Shown piece after piece: positions 8,815 through 18,012 of a stretch of 64,000 nucleotides of DNA. Positions within the stretch are counted from its first letter, which is position 1. Every line of letters starts with the position of its first letter. Source of the stretch: Pseudomonadota bacterium (GTDB lineage: Bacteria > Pseudomonadota > Gammaproteobacteria > Burkholderiales > Burkholderiaceae_C); assembly GCA_031119395.1 (NCBI GenBank), contig JAVHYA010000010.1, positions 1 to 64,000 of the forward strand, read 5' to 3'. A model generated the notes under the pieces. That model did no database searches, was not told the DNA's origin, and saw only the letters and a program-made list of their open reading frames with translations. The position numbers and the translations under genes were made by a program.

Positions 8815-9882
8815 TCAGGCCAGCGCCGCTTCGATGCGCTGCTGCGCCGCGGCGCAATCGCCGAACTGCGCCTGGACCCATGCCGCGTCGTGGTACGTCG
8901 GCAGGTAGCGCTCGCCCGCATCGCACAGCAGCGACAGGACCGAGCCCGGCCGGCCGGCCGTTTTCATCTCCTGCGCCAGCGCCAGCATGCCGACGAAGTT
9001 GGTGCCGGTGGAGGGCCCGACCTTGCGGCCCAGCAGCGCCGACAGCACGCGCATCGCGGCGACCGAGTCGAGGTTCGGCACCTCGAACATGCGGTCGACC
9101 AGGGTGCGCACGAAGCTGGGCTCCACGCGCGGCCGGCCGATGCCCTCGATGCGCGAGCCCGGCGCCTTCAGGGCCGCATCGCCGGTGCGGAAGTACGCGC
9201 CGAACACCGAGCCCTCGGGGTCGGCCACCGCCACCTGCGTGTCGTGGCAGCGGTAGCGCACGTAGCGCCCGATCGTCGCGCTGGTGCCGCCGGTGCCCGC
9301 GCCCACCACGATCCATGCCGGCACCGGATGCCGCTCGCGCGCCATCTGCTGGAACATGGCGTCGGCGATGTTGTTGTTGCCGCGCCAGTCGGTCGCGCGC
9401 TCGGCGTGGGTGAACTGGTCCATGTAGTGCCCGCCGCCCGGGCCGGGCGCCTGCGCGGCGAGTGTGCGCGCCGCCTCGTAGACCTCGCTCGCATGGTCGA
9501 CGAAGTGGCAGCGCCCGCCGTAGAAGGCGATCTGCGCGATCTTCTCGGGCGAGGTGCTGCGCGGCATCACCGCCACGAAGGGCAGGCCCAGCAGCCGCGC
9601 GAAATACGCCTCGCTCACGGCCGTCGAGCCGCTGGACGCTTCCACGATCGTCGTGCCCTCGCGCACGAAGCCGTTCACCAGGGCGTACAGGAAGAGCGAG
9701 CGTGCGAGGCGGTGCTTGAGGCTGCCTGTCGGGTGCGTGGACTCGTCCTTCAGGTACAGGTCGATGCCCGCCGCGGCGAAGGCCGGCAGTGGCAGCGGGA
9801 TGAGGTGCGTGTCGGCGCTGCGCTGGTAGTCGGCTTCGATGCGGCGGATGGCGGCGGGGAGCCAGGAGGACGTGACGCTCAT
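8815..9882 (-). CDS. PLP-dependent cysteine synthase family protein
   Basis: A 355-residue fold-type II PLP enzyme related to CysK/CysM. The PLP lysine is K56 in [10 protein letters not shown], the substrate loop is SSGSTAVSE near 83-91, and the phosphate-binding loop is [12 protein letters not shown] near 195-205. It resembles a distinct group of cysteine-synthase-like proteins rather than CysK itself (GNNNIAD replaces the usual NPANP region). It lies between the FtsX permease (47 bases upstream) and the AttH-like gene, so it is likely co-transcribed with them; whether it makes cysteine or another beta-substituted amino acid is not known. Confidence 0.85.
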   Translation of the reverse strand: MSVTSSWLPAAIRRIEADYQRSADTHLIPLPLPAFAAAGIDLYLKDESTHPTGSLKHRLARSLFLYALVNGFVREGTTIVEASSGSTAVSEAYFARLLGLPFVAVMPRSTSPEKIAQIAFYGGRCHFVDHASEVYEAARTLAAQAPGPGGGHYMDQFTHAERATDWRGNNNIADAMFQQMARERHPVPAWIVVGAGTGGTSATIGRYVRYRCHDTQVAVADPEGSVFGAYFRTGDAALKAPGSRIEGIGRPRVEPSFVRTLVDRMFEVPNLDSVAAMRVLSALLGRKVGPSTGTNFVGMLALAQEMKTAGRPGSVLSLLCDAGERYLPTYHDAAWVQAQFGDCAAAQQRIEAALA

Positions 9883-9928
9883 CGGAATGGTTGCTGTGGA
9901 TGGAAACGGGGGCGGTCCAGCATAGCGC

Positions 9929-12601
9929 TCACCAATCCTCCTTCACCGCCAGCACCGCCTCCCGCGACGCCGCCGCGCGCCCTGCCAGCCAGGCCGTGAC
10001 CGTGCCGGCCACGACCACCGCCCCGCACAGCAGCGACAGCCGGCCCCAGGGCACCAGCAGGTCCATGCTCCAGTGGAAGCTCTGCGGGTTGACGACCTTC
10101 ACCAGCACGACGGATACGGCCAGTCCCAGCGCCAGCCCGGCGACGGCGCCGATGGCGGTCCACGCCGCGCCTTCCCCGGCCACCACGGCCAGCACCTGGC
10201 GCCGCGTGAGGCCCAGGTGCGCCAGCAGGCCGAACTCCTTGCGGCGCGCCAGCACCTGGGCGCTGAAGCTGGCCGCCACACCGAACAGGCCGATGGCGAT
10301 GGCCACGGCCTGCAGCCAGTAGGTGACCGCGAAGCTGCGGTCGAAGATGCGCAGCGAGTTGGCGCGGATCTGCGCGACGGACGAGAACTCGATGGCGTTG
10401 GCGTCGCCGCCGAAGGCCCTGGCCGCGACGGCGCGCGCGGCCTGCTGCACGTCGGCCTCGCGCGCGCCGGGGGCGAGCCACAGCGCGATGTCGCTCACGC
10501 GCCGGTCGTCCGTGAGGCGGATGAAGTCGGCGCTGTCCATCGTCACGGCGCCGAACTGGCGAACGTAGTCGCGCCACACGCCTGCGATGAAGAAAGTCCC
10601 GCGCTGCTGCGCAGGCGGGCCGGGCGCTGCAGCCGGAGGTGTGGCCCCCGTGCGCGGCACGTCGTGTCCTTGCTGCGCCCCGCGGGGACGTTCGCTTGCC
10701 GGGGACGGCCCGGCGCTGCGCTCGAAGGCCCTGGAAAGCTCGGGCCAGTCCTGCCCCGGCCGCAAGCCATACAGCGCCACCATCGGCTCGCTCACGTACA
10801 GGCCGATGCGCCCGGCGGGCACGGGCAGGGCCGGCCCGACCAGCGGCAGCGAGCGCGCGGCGTCGTCGGCATCGATGGCGCGCGCGATCAGCGTGACGGG
10901 CGGCCGCGCGGCATCGAGCAGCAGGCTGCGCGTGCGCAAGGTGCTGGCCCGCGCCACGCCGGGGAGCTGCGCCACCTGCTGGACCAGCGCGGCGTCGAAG
11001 GGCGCGGCGTCGGTCGACGCGCCGCCGGTGCCGGCCGCGCGCAGGTACAGGTCGGCCGGCAGCACCACGTCGAGCCACTGCGTCACCGAGTCGCGAAAGC
11101 TCGCCACCATCACCGTCAGCGCGACCGAGAGCGCCAGGCTCGCGACCACGCCGCTCACCGCCACCGCCGCGGTGCCCCGCATGCGCCGCGCGCGTTCGAT
11201 GGCCAGCATGGGCAGCAGGCGCTGCCCCAGCCGCGGTGCGAGCCGGTCGTACACCGCCTCGATCAGCCAGGGCAGGCCGGCGATGCCGCCGACCAGCAGC
11301 AGCCCGACCGAGACGTATGCCCCCAGAGGAATGCCGAAAACCGCGGGAACGCCCGCCAGCACTGCGCCACCCGCTATCAAAATAAGAGCGATCCACGGCC
11401 TGCGCGCGGTGGCATTGCCCGCGCCCAGGCCCTTGAGCGTCTGCGCCTCGGGCAGGCGCTGCGCCGCGCGCGCCGGCCACCAGCCGCCCACGCCCGCCGC
11501 CGCCAGTCCCAGCGCGCCGTAGAGCAGGGCGGCCGGCGTGCTCCACTGCAGGCGCGGCGACACGCCCGCGAAGTAGCCGCCGCCCAGGTCGCCGCCCAGC
11601 AGGCGCAGCGCGGCCCAGGCGAGCGTGCCGCCGAGCAGCAGCCCGGCGACGCTGCCCACGGCCCCCAGCAGCAGCGACTCCGCCAGCACCAGCCGCAGGC
11701 GCTGGCGCGGCGTGAGGCCCAGCACGCCGAGCAGCGCGAACTGCTGCGCACGCTTGGTCACGCTCAGCGCCAGCACCGAGAACACCAGGAAGGCGCCGGT
11801 GAACAGCGCCACCAGCGCCAGCACGGTGAGGTTGACGCGGTAGGCGCGCGACAGGTTGCTCGCACGCTCGGCCGCGTCGCCGGGCTCCGCCACGCGCACG
11901 TTGGCGGGCCAGCCGGGCAGGCTCGGCAGCGCGGCCACGAAAGCCGCACGGTCGGTGCCCGGCGCGAGCCGCAGGTCGATGCGCGTGAGTTCGCCGCCCC
12001 GGCCCAGCAGGTCCTGCGCGGCACCGATGTCCATCACCGCCAGCGCGCTGCCGCCGGCGGCCACCGTGCCGGCGATGCGCAGCGGCGACTGCCCGGGCGC
12101 CGCGCTGTCCAGCTGCAGCGTGGACGACGTGCCCGCGGCCTGTTGCGCGGCCGGGTTGAGGAACGCGCGGCCCGGCGAGAGCATGGCGAAACGCGTGTCC
12201 TCGTCCGTACCCTGCGCGGGCACCGGCATCAGCGACGGCGCGATGCCCGGCACCACCAGCGCGTCGATCCCCACCACCCGCAGGCCGAAGCGCCGGCCGT
12301 CGGGCGTGCGGGCAATGGCCTGCACCTCCAGCACCGGGCTCGCCAGCCGCACCTGCGGCAGCCGCGCCACCTGCGCATACACCCGCTCGTCGAAGCCGCC
12401 CTGCACGGCGCGCAGTTCCAGGTCGGGCTGGCCATTGACCGAGCGCACCGCGCCCTGGAACTCGTCGAGCGCCGAGGCATTGATCAGGTGCACCGAGAAG
12501 GCGAGCGCCACGCCCAGCATGACGGCCACCACCGCCGCCAGGTTGCGCCACGGGTGGTGCCGCAGCTCTTGCCAGGAAAAGGTGCGCAGCAGGGCCAGCA
12601 T
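9929..12601 (-). CDS. FtsX-family ABC transporter permease (double domain)
   Basis: An 890-residue permease with two FtsX domains and large periplasmic parts, the AttFG/YbbP-like architecture. One helix is at the N-terminus, three form a cluster around residues 260-360, further ones around 400-490, and the last three after about 760. It should use a LolD-like ATPase to move or extract lipids or lipoproteins; a candidate is at 21376-22059 on the same strand. Two different dispersed repeats are read through in frame: one gives ALILIAGG near residues 404-424, the other a Pro/Gly/Gln-rich linker near 627-650. Start ATG 12601. Confidence 0.88.
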   Translation of the reverse strand: MLALLRTFSWQELRHHPWRNLAAVVAVMLGVALAFSVHLINASALDEFQGAVRSVNGQPDLELRAVQGGFDERVYAQVARLPQVRLASPVLEVQAIARTPDGRRFGLRVVGIDALVVPGIAPSLMPVPAQGTDEDTRFAMLSPGRAFLNPAAQQAAGTSSTLQLDSAAPGQSPLRIAGTVAAGGSALAVMDIGAAQDLLGRGGELTRIDLRLAPGTDRAAFVAALPSLPGWPANVRVAEPGDAAERASNLSRAYRVNLTVLALVALFTGAFLVFSVLALSVTKRAQQFALLGVLGLTPRQRLRLVLAESLLLGAVGSVAGLLLGGTLAWAALRLLGGDLGGGYFAGVSPRLQWSTPAALLYGALGLAAAGVGGWWPARAAQRLPEAQTLKGLGAGNATARRPWIALILIAGGAVLAGVPAVFGIPLGAYVSVGLLLVGGIAGLPWLIEAVYDRLAPRLGQRLLPMLAIERARRMRGTAAVAVSGVVASLALSVALTVMVASFRDSVTQWLDVVLPADLYLRAAGTGGASTDAAPFDAALVQQVAQLPGVARASTLRTRSLLLDAARPPVTLIARAIDADDAARSLPLVGPALPVPAGRIGLYVSEPMVALYGLRPGQDWPELSRAFERSAGPSPASERPRGAQQGHDVPRTGATPPAAAPGPPAQQRGTFFIAGVWRDYVRQFGAVTMDSADFIRLTDDRRVSDIALWLAPGAREADVQQAARAVAARAFGGDANAIEFSSVAQIRANSLRIFDRSFAVTYWLQAVAIAIGLFGVAASFSAQVLARRKEFGLLAHLGLTRRQVLAVVAGEGAAWTAIGAVAGLALGLAVSVVLVKVVNPQSFHWSMDLLVPWGRLSLLCGAVVVAGTVTAWLAGRAAASREAVLAVKEDW
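10659..10713 (+). repeat. GC-rich dispersed repeat (second family), copy C, inside the permease gene
   Basis: Sequence with CGTCGTGTCCTTGCTGCGCC and CCCCGCGGGG, ending CGGGGACGGCCC, aligns by eye with the livG-livF spacer repeat at 2387-2442. It is on the opposite strand to the permease gene and codes a low-complexity segment (roughly residues 627-650) rich in Pro, Gly, Arg and Gln, consistent with a tolerated in-frame insertion in a periplasmic loop. Confidence 0.45.
11330..11389 (-). repeat. Palindrome-cored dispersed repeat, copy 2
   Basis: On the minus strand the core GCTCTTATTTTGATAGC (11389-11373, one half degenerate) is followed by GGTGGCGC, GCTGGCGGGCG and a GCGGTTTTCGGC end. It lies in frame and in the sense direction in the FtsX-permease gene, encoding a hydrophobic piece of a membrane helix. 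Confidence 0.7.
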
Positions 12602-12669
12602 GGGGGCATTGTGGCCCCGTGCATGGCGTACACCGGCGGCCCGCGGGCAGGGACGCCGTCAGCGCCAGG

Positions 12670-13527
12670 TCATCCCGCGCGAGCGACCAGTTCGCCCAGC
12701 ACCGTGGCCAGCGACACCGTGCCGCGCCGTGCCGTGCCCTCGAAGCGCAGCCATCCTTCGTTGAAGCCGTCGAGCATGCGCGCGCGGGGCCCGGGATGCT
12801 GCGCGCCCTGCTGCCTGAAGCGGGCCTCCCATTCGGCGCGCGGAACCGGCTGCGCCCGCACCGGGCGGCCGAGCAGGGCGCCCAGGCCTGCGGCGATGTC
12901 GGCCGGCGACACGGGGGCCGGTCCTTCGAGCTCGACCACGCGCGGGCCGTCGCCGGGCGACAGCAGCATCTGCGCGGCGGTGCGACCCACGTCCTCCGTG
13001 GCCACCATGGGGATGGGGCGCTCCACCGGCTGCAGGCAGGTGTCGATCACGCCCGTGTCGCGTGCAGGCGCCACATCCCACAGGGCGTTCTCCATGAACC
13101 AGGCCGGCCGGATGAAGCGCAGGTCCAGGGGCAGCGCGCCCAGCGCGTCTTCCAGCAGGCCGAGCTGGGTCAGCAGGTTCTCCGGCGCGGCCTGCGCACC
13201 GATCGTGGACAGTGCCACCACGCGGGGCGGGCGCGCCTGCACGAGCGCCTGCGCGATGGCGCCGATCAGGCCGCGTGCCTCCGGGAAGCCCGGTGCCGGA
13301 TCGAAGTTGGCGGGCAGCATGACGAACACGCCCTGCGTGCCCGCGAATGCGCTCGCCAGTGCGGGGGCATCGTCGAGCCCGGCGACGGCCACGTCGGCAC
13401 CCCGGTCCGCCCAGGGCGCGGCGCGCGCGGCATCGCGCACCACGGCGCGCACGGGTTGATGGCAGGCCAGCAGGGCGCGCGCCACGGCGCCTCCCACCTG
13501 GCCGGTGATTCCGGTGACGGCATACAT
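12670..13527 (-). CDS. NmrA-like NAD(P)-binding protein
   Basis: A 285-residue atypical short-chain dehydrogenase of the NmrA/HSCARG type. The glycine-rich nucleotide motif GITGQVGG is at the N-terminus and the sequence RFIRPAWFMEN mid-protein is typical of the family. Such proteins are NAD(P)H:quinone oxidoreductase-like (QdoR/YtfG) or redox sensors. The start ATG 13527 is chosen because AAGGAG lies just upstream and the Rossmann strand starts at residue 2. It is divergent from a LysR regulator with a dyad symmetric site between them, the usual arrangement for a LysR target. Confidence 0.85.
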   Translation of the reverse strand: MYAVTGITGQVGGAVARALLACHQPVRAVVRDAARAAPWADRGADVAVAGLDDAPALASAFAGTQGVFVMLPANFDPAPGFPEARGLIGAIAQALVQARPPRVVALSTIGAQAAPENLLTQLGLLEDALGALPLDLRFIRPAWFMENALWDVAPARDTGVIDTCLQPVERPIPMVATEDVGRTAAQMLLSPGDGPRVVELEGPAPVSPADIAAGLGALLGRPVRAQPVPRAEWEARFRQQGAQHPGPRARMLDGFNEGWLRFEGTARRGTVSLATVLGELVARAG

Positions 13528-13597
13528 CGTCGAAGCTCCTTGCACCCGCACATTGCGGGCGATGGACGTCATTCTGGGAAGCCGCTCGTCATTTCTC

Positions 13598-13615
13598 AAT
13601 GACATGCGAGTCATT
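13598..13615. promoter_or_regulatory. Dyad operator between NmrA-like gene and LysR gene
   Basis: AATGAC-ATGCGA-GTCATT is a perfect 6-6-6 inverted repeat, followed by TCATTCAATGA-type sequence near 13611-13621 that repeats the half site. Position in a divergent 111-base gap beside a LysR gene and an interrupted dyad fit a LysR recognition site; binding is inferred. Confidence 0.6.
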
Positions 13616-13638
13616 CAATGAATGCCAGAATGGCATGC

Positions 13639-14559
13639 ATGGAACGCTTCGACGAACGCATGCTCAACGGCATGGGCGTGTTTGCCGCCATCGTGCGCAG
13701 CGGCAGCTTCGCCGCGGCCGCGGCGCAGCTCGAGATGTCGCAGCCCGGCGTGAGCCGGTCGATCGCGCGGCTGGAAGCGCGGCTGGGCATCCGGCTCTTC
13801 GAGCGCAGCGCCCGTGCAGTGCGGCTGACCGACGAGGGCTGGCGCTTCCATACGCAGACGGCACCGCTGCTCGCCGGGCTGGAGGAGGCCGCGGCCACGG
13901 CGGCGGGCGCGGCGACCACCGTGCGCGGGCATCTGCGCGTCAATGTCGACCCCTACTTCTCGCGCCTGATCCTCGGGCCGCAGCTGGAGTCCTTCATGAC
14001 CCGGCATCCCGACCTGCAGCTCGAACTCGCCACACGGCCCCAGCTGGGCGACATGCTGTCCGAAGGCATGGACCTCGCGCTGCGCTTCGGCGAACCGCCG
14101 ACGTCGAGCCTGGTGGCGCGCAAGCTGCTCGACACGCGCATCCTCACCGTGGCCGCGCCCGCCTACCTCGAGCGCCACGGCCAGCCGGCGCGGCCGCAGG
14201 AACTGGCCGACGGCCGCCATGTGTGCATCGAGTTCCGCGATCCGCAGACCGGGCGGCCCTTCCCGTGGGAGTTCCACCGGCGCGGGCGCCGCATCGTCGT
14301 GCCCACCGGCGGGCGGCTGGTGCTCAACGACGCGGGCACCCTGCACAGCGTGTGCATCGCCGGCTACGGCATCGCGCAGATGATGGACCTCGGCGCCGGG
14401 GAGCTGCTGGCCAGCGGCGCCCTGGTGGCGCTCTTCCCGGACTGGGCCGAGGAGCGCTTTCCTCTCTATGCGCTGTACCCGTCGCGCCAGCACCTGCCAT
14501 CGAAGACGCGCGCCTTCCTGGACTTCGTGGTCGAGCTGACCCGGGGGCATCGCGGCTGA
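13639..14559 (+). CDS. LysR-family transcriptional regulator
   Basis: A 306-residue LysR-type regulator: winged helix-turn-helix at about 10-70 (FAAAAAQLEMSQPGVSRSIARLEARLG), then a periplasmic-binding-like effector domain. It likely controls the divergent NmrA-like gene and itself through the dyad at 13598-13615. Three in-frame ATG codons (13618, 13630, 13639) compete; 13639 is chosen because the two earlier ones overlap the operator region and add residues not typical of the family. The effector cannot be predicted, but the neighbour suggests quinone or electrophile sensing. Confidence 0.9.
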   Translation: MERFDERMLNGMGVFAAIVRSGSFAAAAAQLEMSQPGVSRSIARLEARLGIRLFERSARAVRLTDEGWRFHTQTAPLLAGLEEAAATAAGAATTVRGHLRVNVDPYFSRLILGPQLESFMTRHPDLQLELATRPQLGDMLSEGMDLALRFGEPPTSSLVARKLLDTRILTVAAPAYLERHGQPARPQELADGRHVCIEFRDPQTGRPFPWEFHRRGRRIVVPTGGRLVLNDAGTLHSVCIAGYGIAQMMDLGAGELLASGALVALFPDWAEERFPLYALYPSRQHLPSKTRAFLDFVVELTRGHRG

Positions 14560-14623
14560 GGGCGCGAAGCGCTCGCCTGGCCTGCCCGGGCTGTATAACG
14601 CAACGATCGAACCGAGCCTGCCC

Positions 14624-15382
14624 TTGTCCGCATCGAACGCACCGCGCCCCGCCGCCCGCGCCCCGAACTTCCCACGCCCCCTCGCCTCCGTCGACGTGGT
14701 GCTCTTCACCGTGCAGGCCGATGCGTTGCAGGTGCTGCTGGTGCGCCGGCCCGACGGCGCGGCCGAGCCCTTCGCGGGCCGGTGGGCGCTGCCGGGCGGC
14801 TTCGTGGACGTGGAGGCCGACGCCAGCCTGCTCGACTGCGCGCTGCGCAAGCTGCGCGAGAAGACGGGCGCGATCACGCCGTACCTGGAGCAGCTGGGCA
14901 GCTGGGGCAATGCGACGCGCGACCCGCGCGGCTGGTCGGCCACCCACTGCTTCTATGCGCTGGTGCCGGCGCCATCCGTCGCGCTGCAGAAGGGCGCCAA
15001 CGCCACCGAGGTGCGCTGGTTCGACGCGGATGCCGCGCTGCGCAAGCGCCTGGCCTTCGACCACGTCGAACTGCTGGCCGCGGCGCTGGCGCGCCTGCGC
15101 GGCAAGGTCGAGTACACCTCGCTGCCCGCGTTCCTGATCGAGGAGCCATTCACGCTGCCCGCGCTGCAGCACGTCTACGAGGTCGTGCTGGGCCGACCGG
15201 TGGACAAGAGCGCGTTCCGCAAGCGCATGCAGGGCGGCGGCTTCATGGAAGAGGCCGGCATGCGTGCCGCCGAGGCCGGGCAACTGGGCCGGCCCGCCAT
15301 GACCTACCGCCTGCGCGACCGCTCGCAGGCGGCGCTGTTCCCGCGCACCTTCAACGCGCGCGGCACCGACGACCTGGCCTGA
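14624..15382 (+). CDS. NrtR-type Nudix-domain transcriptional regulator
   Basis: A 252-residue protein with an N-terminal Nudix fold (about 20-155) and a C-terminal winged helix (about 165-245), the layout of NrtR, which represses NAD salvage or synthesis genes and binds ADP-ribose. The Nudix box (GGFVDVEADASLLDCALRKL and following REKTGA) keeps the loop but has lost the canonical REXXEE acidic pair, consistent with a sensor rather than a hydrolase. The start is TTG 14624, the best fit to the family length; no ATG is available upstream near the gene. A pnuC-nadR pair at 45578-46896 is a plausible target. Regulon is inferred. Confidence 0.8.
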   Translation: MSASNAPRPAARAPNFPRPLASVDVVLFTVQADALQVLLVRRPDGAAEPFAGRWALPGGFVDVEADASLLDCALRKLREKTGAITPYLEQLGSWGNATRDPRGWSATHCFYALVPAPSVALQKGANATEVRWFDADAALRKRLAFDHVELLAAALARLRGKVEYTSLPAFLIEEPFTLPALQHVYEVVLGRPVDKSAFRKRMQGGGFMEEAGMRAAEAGQLGRPAMTYRLRDRSQAALFPRTFNARGTDDLA

Positions 15383-15467
15383 ACCGGCCGGCGCTACCAC
15401 CTCTGCCATATTGCCGCCGCATGCGGCCCTCGCGGATGCTGCGAGCTTCCACCGGAGGCAGCCGCGC

Positions 15468-15992
15468 ATGGCCCAGTTCACCGTCAATCCCCACCGCCTG
15501 GACCCCTACAAGGCCTTCAAATTCCGCGTGAAGTGGGACGGCCGCTACGTCGCCGGCGTGAGCCGCATCTCGGCCCTGCGCCGCAGCACCGAGGTGATCG
15601 AGTACCGCGAGGGCGGCGACCCGTCGTCGGTGCGCAAGTCGCCGGGGCGCACGAAGTTCGACGCCATCACGCTGCAGCGCGGCGTCACGCACGACGTGGA
15701 GTTCGAGCGCTGGGCACAGAAGGTCTGGAACCTCGGCGGGGGCCTGGGCGCGGAGGTGTCGCTCAAGGACTTCCGCAAGGACCTGATGATCGAGCTCTAC
15801 AACGAGGCCGGCCAGCTCGTGCTGGCCTACAAGGTGTACCGCGCCTGGGTGTCGGAGTTCGTCGCGCTGCCCGAGCTCGACGCGAACGCGCACGCCGTCG
15901 CGATCCAGCGCATCCGGCTCGAGAACGAGGGCTGGGAGCGCGACACCGAGGTGGTGGAGCCGGCCGAGCCGTCCCTCGGTGGGCCGGCCTGA
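15468..15992 (+). CDS. Contractile injection system tube protein (gp19/Afp1-like)
   Basis: A 174-residue T4 gp19-like tail tube protein of the eCIS type. Diagnostic segments are DPYKAFKFRVKWDG near 12-25, STEVIEYREGGDPSSVRKSPG at 40-60, LQRGVTHDVEFERWA near 69-83 and NAHAVAIQRIRLENEGWERD at 140-159. In eCIS particles this protein forms the inner tube. Only one other injection-system gene follows, 15 bases downstream; sheath, baseplate, spike and AAA ATPase genes are absent here. ATG 15468 is preceded by GGAGG. Confident on family, not on function in isolation. Confidence 0.88.
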   Translation: MAQFTVNPHRLDPYKAFKFRVKWDGRYVAGVSRISALRRSTEVIEYREGGDPSSVRKSPGRTKFDAITLQRGVTHDVEFERWAQKVWNLGGGLGAEVSLKDFRKDLMIELYNEAGQLVLAYKVYRAWVSEFVALPELDANAHAVAIQRIRLENEGWERDTEVVEPAEPSLGGPA

Positions 15993-16007
15993 GCGGCGGG
16001 CCGGGCG

Positions 16008-16568
16008 ATGAAGGAGGCCGCATTGCTCAAGGCCGGCCTGCTCGTGCTGGCGCCCGACGGCGCCGCGGTGCGGCAGGCGCTCGTCTTCCAGTTCAACCCC
16101 GACACGCTCACGCGCCAGATCGGGCCTGCGCCCGGCGCTGCGCCCGGCGAGGCGGCCGCGGTGGTCGAGACGATCCGCGTCGAAGCGCATTTCGATGCCC
16201 TGGCCGAGCCGGCCGCGAGCCCGGCACTGCCGGGCATCGCGCCGGTGCTGGCTGCACTCGAAGCGCTGGTGCTGCCCGAGGCCCACGCGCCGGCGCAGCG
16301 GCCGCTGGTGCTCTTCGCCTGGGGACGGCAGCGCGTGCAGCCGGTGCGCGTGCTCGCGCTGGACATCGTCGAACAGGCCTTCGACCGTGCACTGAACCCG
16401 CTGCGGGCGCAGGTGACGCTGCACCTGCGTGCCCAGGCGGCGCACGAGCTCGGCGCCGGCGGCCGCGGCGCGAAGCTGCTGGCCGCCCATGCGCGCACGC
16501 GCGCCGCGCTGGCGGCGCAGGTCGGGCCGCAGGGGCTGGAGGCGCTGGGGCTGGCCGCACCGCCTTGA
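16008..16568 (+). CDS. eCIS-associated protein, CIS-tube/Afp7-like
   Basis: A 186-residue protein sharing the segment VFQFNPDTLTR (26-36) and a later LVLFAWGRQRVQPVRVLALDI-type block with VEQAFDRALNPLRAQV (about 101-137) with proteins found next to tube genes in extracellular contractile injection clusters. The FNP motif is the mark of the CIS_tube/LysM-type tube-initiator family; here there is no LysM domain. Being 15 bases after the tube gene on the same strand it must be co-transcribed. The C-terminus is an Ala-rich helical tail. Assignment is from memory of family motifs. Confidence 0.7.
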   Translation: MKEAALLKAGLLVLAPDGAAVRQALVFQFNPDTLTRQIGPAPGAAPGEAAAVVETIRVEAHFDALAEPAASPALPGIAPVLAALEALVLPEAHAPAQRPLVLFAWGRQRVQPVRVLALDIVEQAFDRALNPLRAQVTLHLRAQAAHELGAGGRGAKLLAAHARTRAALAAQVGPQGLEALGLAAPP

Positions 16569-16638
16569 CCGAATGCCCGCCGCGCCGGGCAGGGAAAGCC
16601 GGCACTGCGGTGTCACGCGCCGCGCCGACAATGGCGGC

Positions 16639-17406
16639 ATGTCCTTTTCCGTCGAAGCCATCGAACGCGCCACGCTGGCGGCCGTGCCGCCGGACACCCT
16701 CGAAGAGCAGCCCGGCTGGCTGGTCGCGCTCGACGCCGGCACGGTGGGGCGCGCGCACAGCGCCGTGCCGCTGCACCACGGCGTGCCCGATCTGTCGCTG
16801 CTGCCGCCGATCGAGGCGCGCTACCGCGCGGCCGGACTGCCGCCGGTGTTCCGCCTCCCGGTGGAGACGCCGGCTTTCGCCGACTTCCATGCGGCGCTGC
16901 GCGAGCGCGGGTACGTCCCCTCCCGGCCCACGCTGGTGATGACCGGCAGCGCGGCCGCCATGGTTGCGGGCGGGCGCCCCGACGCCGTGCAGCTCGACAC
17001 CCAGCCCGGCGAGGCGTGGTCACGCGTGTACCTGGGCGAGGGCTTCGACCCCGTCGACGGTGCGCACCGCGTGCGGCTGCTGCGCCGGGCGCAGGACGCG
17101 GTGTATGCCGGCGTGCACCTGGCGTTGGAGCCCGACGCGCCCGAGCAGCTCGGCGCCGTCGGCTGCGCCTGCTTCAGCCACGGCCTGGTCGGCGTGCACG
17201 GCATGCGCACGCGCCCGCGCTTTCGCGGCCGCGGCCTGGCGCGCCAGCTCATGGCCGCCATGGGCGTCGAAGCCCAGCGCCGCGGCATCGTGGACGCGTT
17301 CCTCCAGGTGGAGGTGGAAAACCACCTGGCGCGATCGCTGTACGCGCGCATCGGCTTCGAGCCGGCGTGGACCTACGTGTACTGGCAGCAGCCGTCGGCG
17401 GGCTGA
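16639..17406 (+). CDS. GNAT-family N-acetyltransferase
   Basis: A 255-residue protein with a C-terminal GNAT domain (about 150-250): VHGMRTRPRFRGRGLARQLM is the acetyl-CoA-binding motif A (R/Q-X-X-G-X-A form RGRGLA), then EVENHLARSLYARIGFE is the motif B region. The N-terminal half is a second, degenerate GNAT-like domain. Start ATG 16639 follows a 70-base gap after the eCIS pair. The substrate is unknown; the family often acetylates amines or protein N-termini. Confidence 0.85.
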   Translation: MSFSVEAIERATLAAVPPDTLEEQPGWLVALDAGTVGRAHSAVPLHHGVPDLSLLPPIEARYRAAGLPPVFRLPVETPAFADFHAALRERGYVPSRPTLVMTGSAAAMVAGGRPDAVQLDTQPGEAWSRVYLGEGFDPVDGAHRVRLLRRAQDAVYAGVHLALEPDAPEQLGAVGCACFSHGLVGVHGMRTRPRFRGRGLARQLMAAMGVEAQRRGIVDAFLQVEVENHLARSLYARIGFEPAWTYVYWQQPSAG

Positions 17407-17640
17407 CGCGTCGATGGGCGGCTGATTCGTCGCCGGTCGCGCGGGCGAGAGCGTGCCCGCGAGCCGGCGACCACCCGGCTGCACGGCCCACGGCAAGCGC
17501 AGCCCGTGGCAGACGTGGCGGACAAGGCGGACCTTGATGGAGGAAGGGCCGTTCGCGACACGGGCGCTCGAAAGGCGCAGACTGCCGTGCTCGATGCGAC
17601 CAAGACCGGCTGCGCGTCGTTCAACGAAAGGAAGCATGTC

Positions 17641-17943
17641 ATGGTCACCGTCGCATTGTTCGTTCGGCTGGAAGCCAAACCCGGGAAGGAGAAGGAGGTC
17701 CAAGATTTCCTCGAGGGTGGGCTTCCTCTCGTCATGGAGGAACCCGCCACCACCGCCTGGTTCGGTCTTCGGCTCGGGCCGACCACCTTCGGCATCTTCG
17801 ATGCCTTTCCGGATGAGGCCGGGCGGCAGGCCCATCTGTCCGGCAAGGTCGCCGCGGCGCTGATGGCGCAGGCGGGTGAGCTGTTCTCCGAGCCGCCGTC
17901 CATCCAGAAGGTGGACGTGCTCGCCGCCAAGCTGCCCGGCTGA
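17641..17943 (+). CDS. Antibiotic biosynthesis monooxygenase-type small protein
   Basis: A 100-residue dimeric alpha/beta-barrel protein of the ABM family: VTVALFVRLEAKPGKEKEVQDFL at the N-terminus and the FGIFDAFPDEAGRQAHLSGKVAAAL helix are typical of putative quinol monooxygenases. ATG 17641 is chosen because AAAGGA lies 8 bases upstream and the first beta strand begins at residue 2. It is monocistronic; the 234 bases before it hold no other gene. Function is a family-level guess; many members are of unknown substrate. Confidence 0.8.
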   Translation: MVTVALFVRLEAKPGKEKEVQDFLEGGLPLVMEEPATTAWFGLRLGPTTFGIFDAFPDEAGRQAHLSGKVAAALMAQAGELFSEPPSIQKVDVLAAKLPG

Positions 17944-18012
17944 ACGGCATGCGCGCGCTGGCGTCGAGCCGGCCGCGGCCGCGCAAGCGCCGGCCCGTCC
18001 GCACGCGGGCCG

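Noticed and set aside
10073-13459. Very long plus-strand open frame opposite the FtsX permease gene
   Set aside because: Arginine/glutamine/histidine-rich translation typical of the antisense of high-GC genes; the minus-strand permease has clear domains and a good start.
15468-16568. Prophage tail region
   Set aside because: Motifs match extracellular contractile injection systems, and no capsid, portal, terminase or lysis genes flank them.
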